A stretch of 13,259 nucleotides of DNA from Thermoplasmatales archaeon (lineage in GTDB: Archaea; Thermoplasmatota; E2; DHVEG-1): NCBI GenBank assembly GCA_023140035.1, contig JAGLML010000016.1:1-13259 (forward strand). Reading direction: 5' to 3'. Below the pieces are notes generated by a model. It ran no database searches. It saw only the letters and a list, made by a program, of their open reading frames with translations, and was not told the DNA's origin. Position numbers and translations under genes: made by a program. The first letter of the stretch is position 1. Every line of letters begins with the position of its first letter. This document shows, piece by piece, positions 13,255-13,259 of this stretch.

Positions 13255-13259
13255 CTATA

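Noticed and set aside
13021..13259. tRNA or rRNA gene at the GC-rich right edge
   Set aside because: No cloverleaf, T-loop GTTC-type motif or recognisable rRNA sequence could be found on either strand.

Overview
The window looks like a piece of an archaeal chromosome, most probably a Thermoplasmatota-type euryarchaeon. The reasons are AT-rich DNA with archaeal TATA boxes 20-30 bases ahead of many starts, frequent GTG/TTG starts with GAGGT-like ribosome sites, and a set of exported NosD-type beta-helix, PQQ-type beta-propeller and PKD-like proteins. The lineage is inferred from gene style only; no rRNA or tRNA gene is present.

Layout. (1) 1-2400, minus strand: two paralogous small membrane proteins flank an exported parallel beta-helix protein. 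Two of the three genes share a nearly identical 33-bp promoter. (2) 2421-4430, plus strand: an exported eight-repeat beta-propeller protein whose PKD-like domain runs in frame, without a stop, into the C-terminal part of a tyrosine recombinase. The 120 bp after it hold six copies of a TAATAAAAT-type motif in both orientations. (3) 4551-6954: housekeeping-like genes for dCMP deaminase, a winged-helix regulator, an M24 (Xaa-Pro) peptidase and, on the opposite strand, a small alpha-helical protein. (4) 7038-12990: an accessory block with a 42-codon small ORF behind an inverted repeat, a SAM methyltransferase, a radical SAM protein with a Cys-rich SPASM-like tail, a divergent B12-binding radical SAM protein, a decayed integrase N-terminal region, an SRPBCC (START-like) protein, and a second methyltransferase clearly paralogous to the first but in opposite orientation. 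(5) 13135-13259: compact GC-rich hairpins in AT-rich DNA, the first ending in a T-run, which look like a small RNA or RNA-based control element cut by the window edge.

How it may work together (inference). The two methyltransferases and two radical SAM enzymes form a plausible biosynthetic or modification cluster. The substrate cannot be read from the sequence. A membrane lipid, a tetrapyrrole or other small molecule, or a small peptide are all possible; the small ORF at 7088 is a weak peptide candidate.

The two integrase pieces (C-terminal at 4068-4430, N-terminal at 11128-11545, both plus strand) show that site-specific recombination has reshaped this region. The most striking items are the in-frame propeller/integrase chimera, the paired methyltransferase/radical SAM block, and the structured RNA-like sequence at the right edge.
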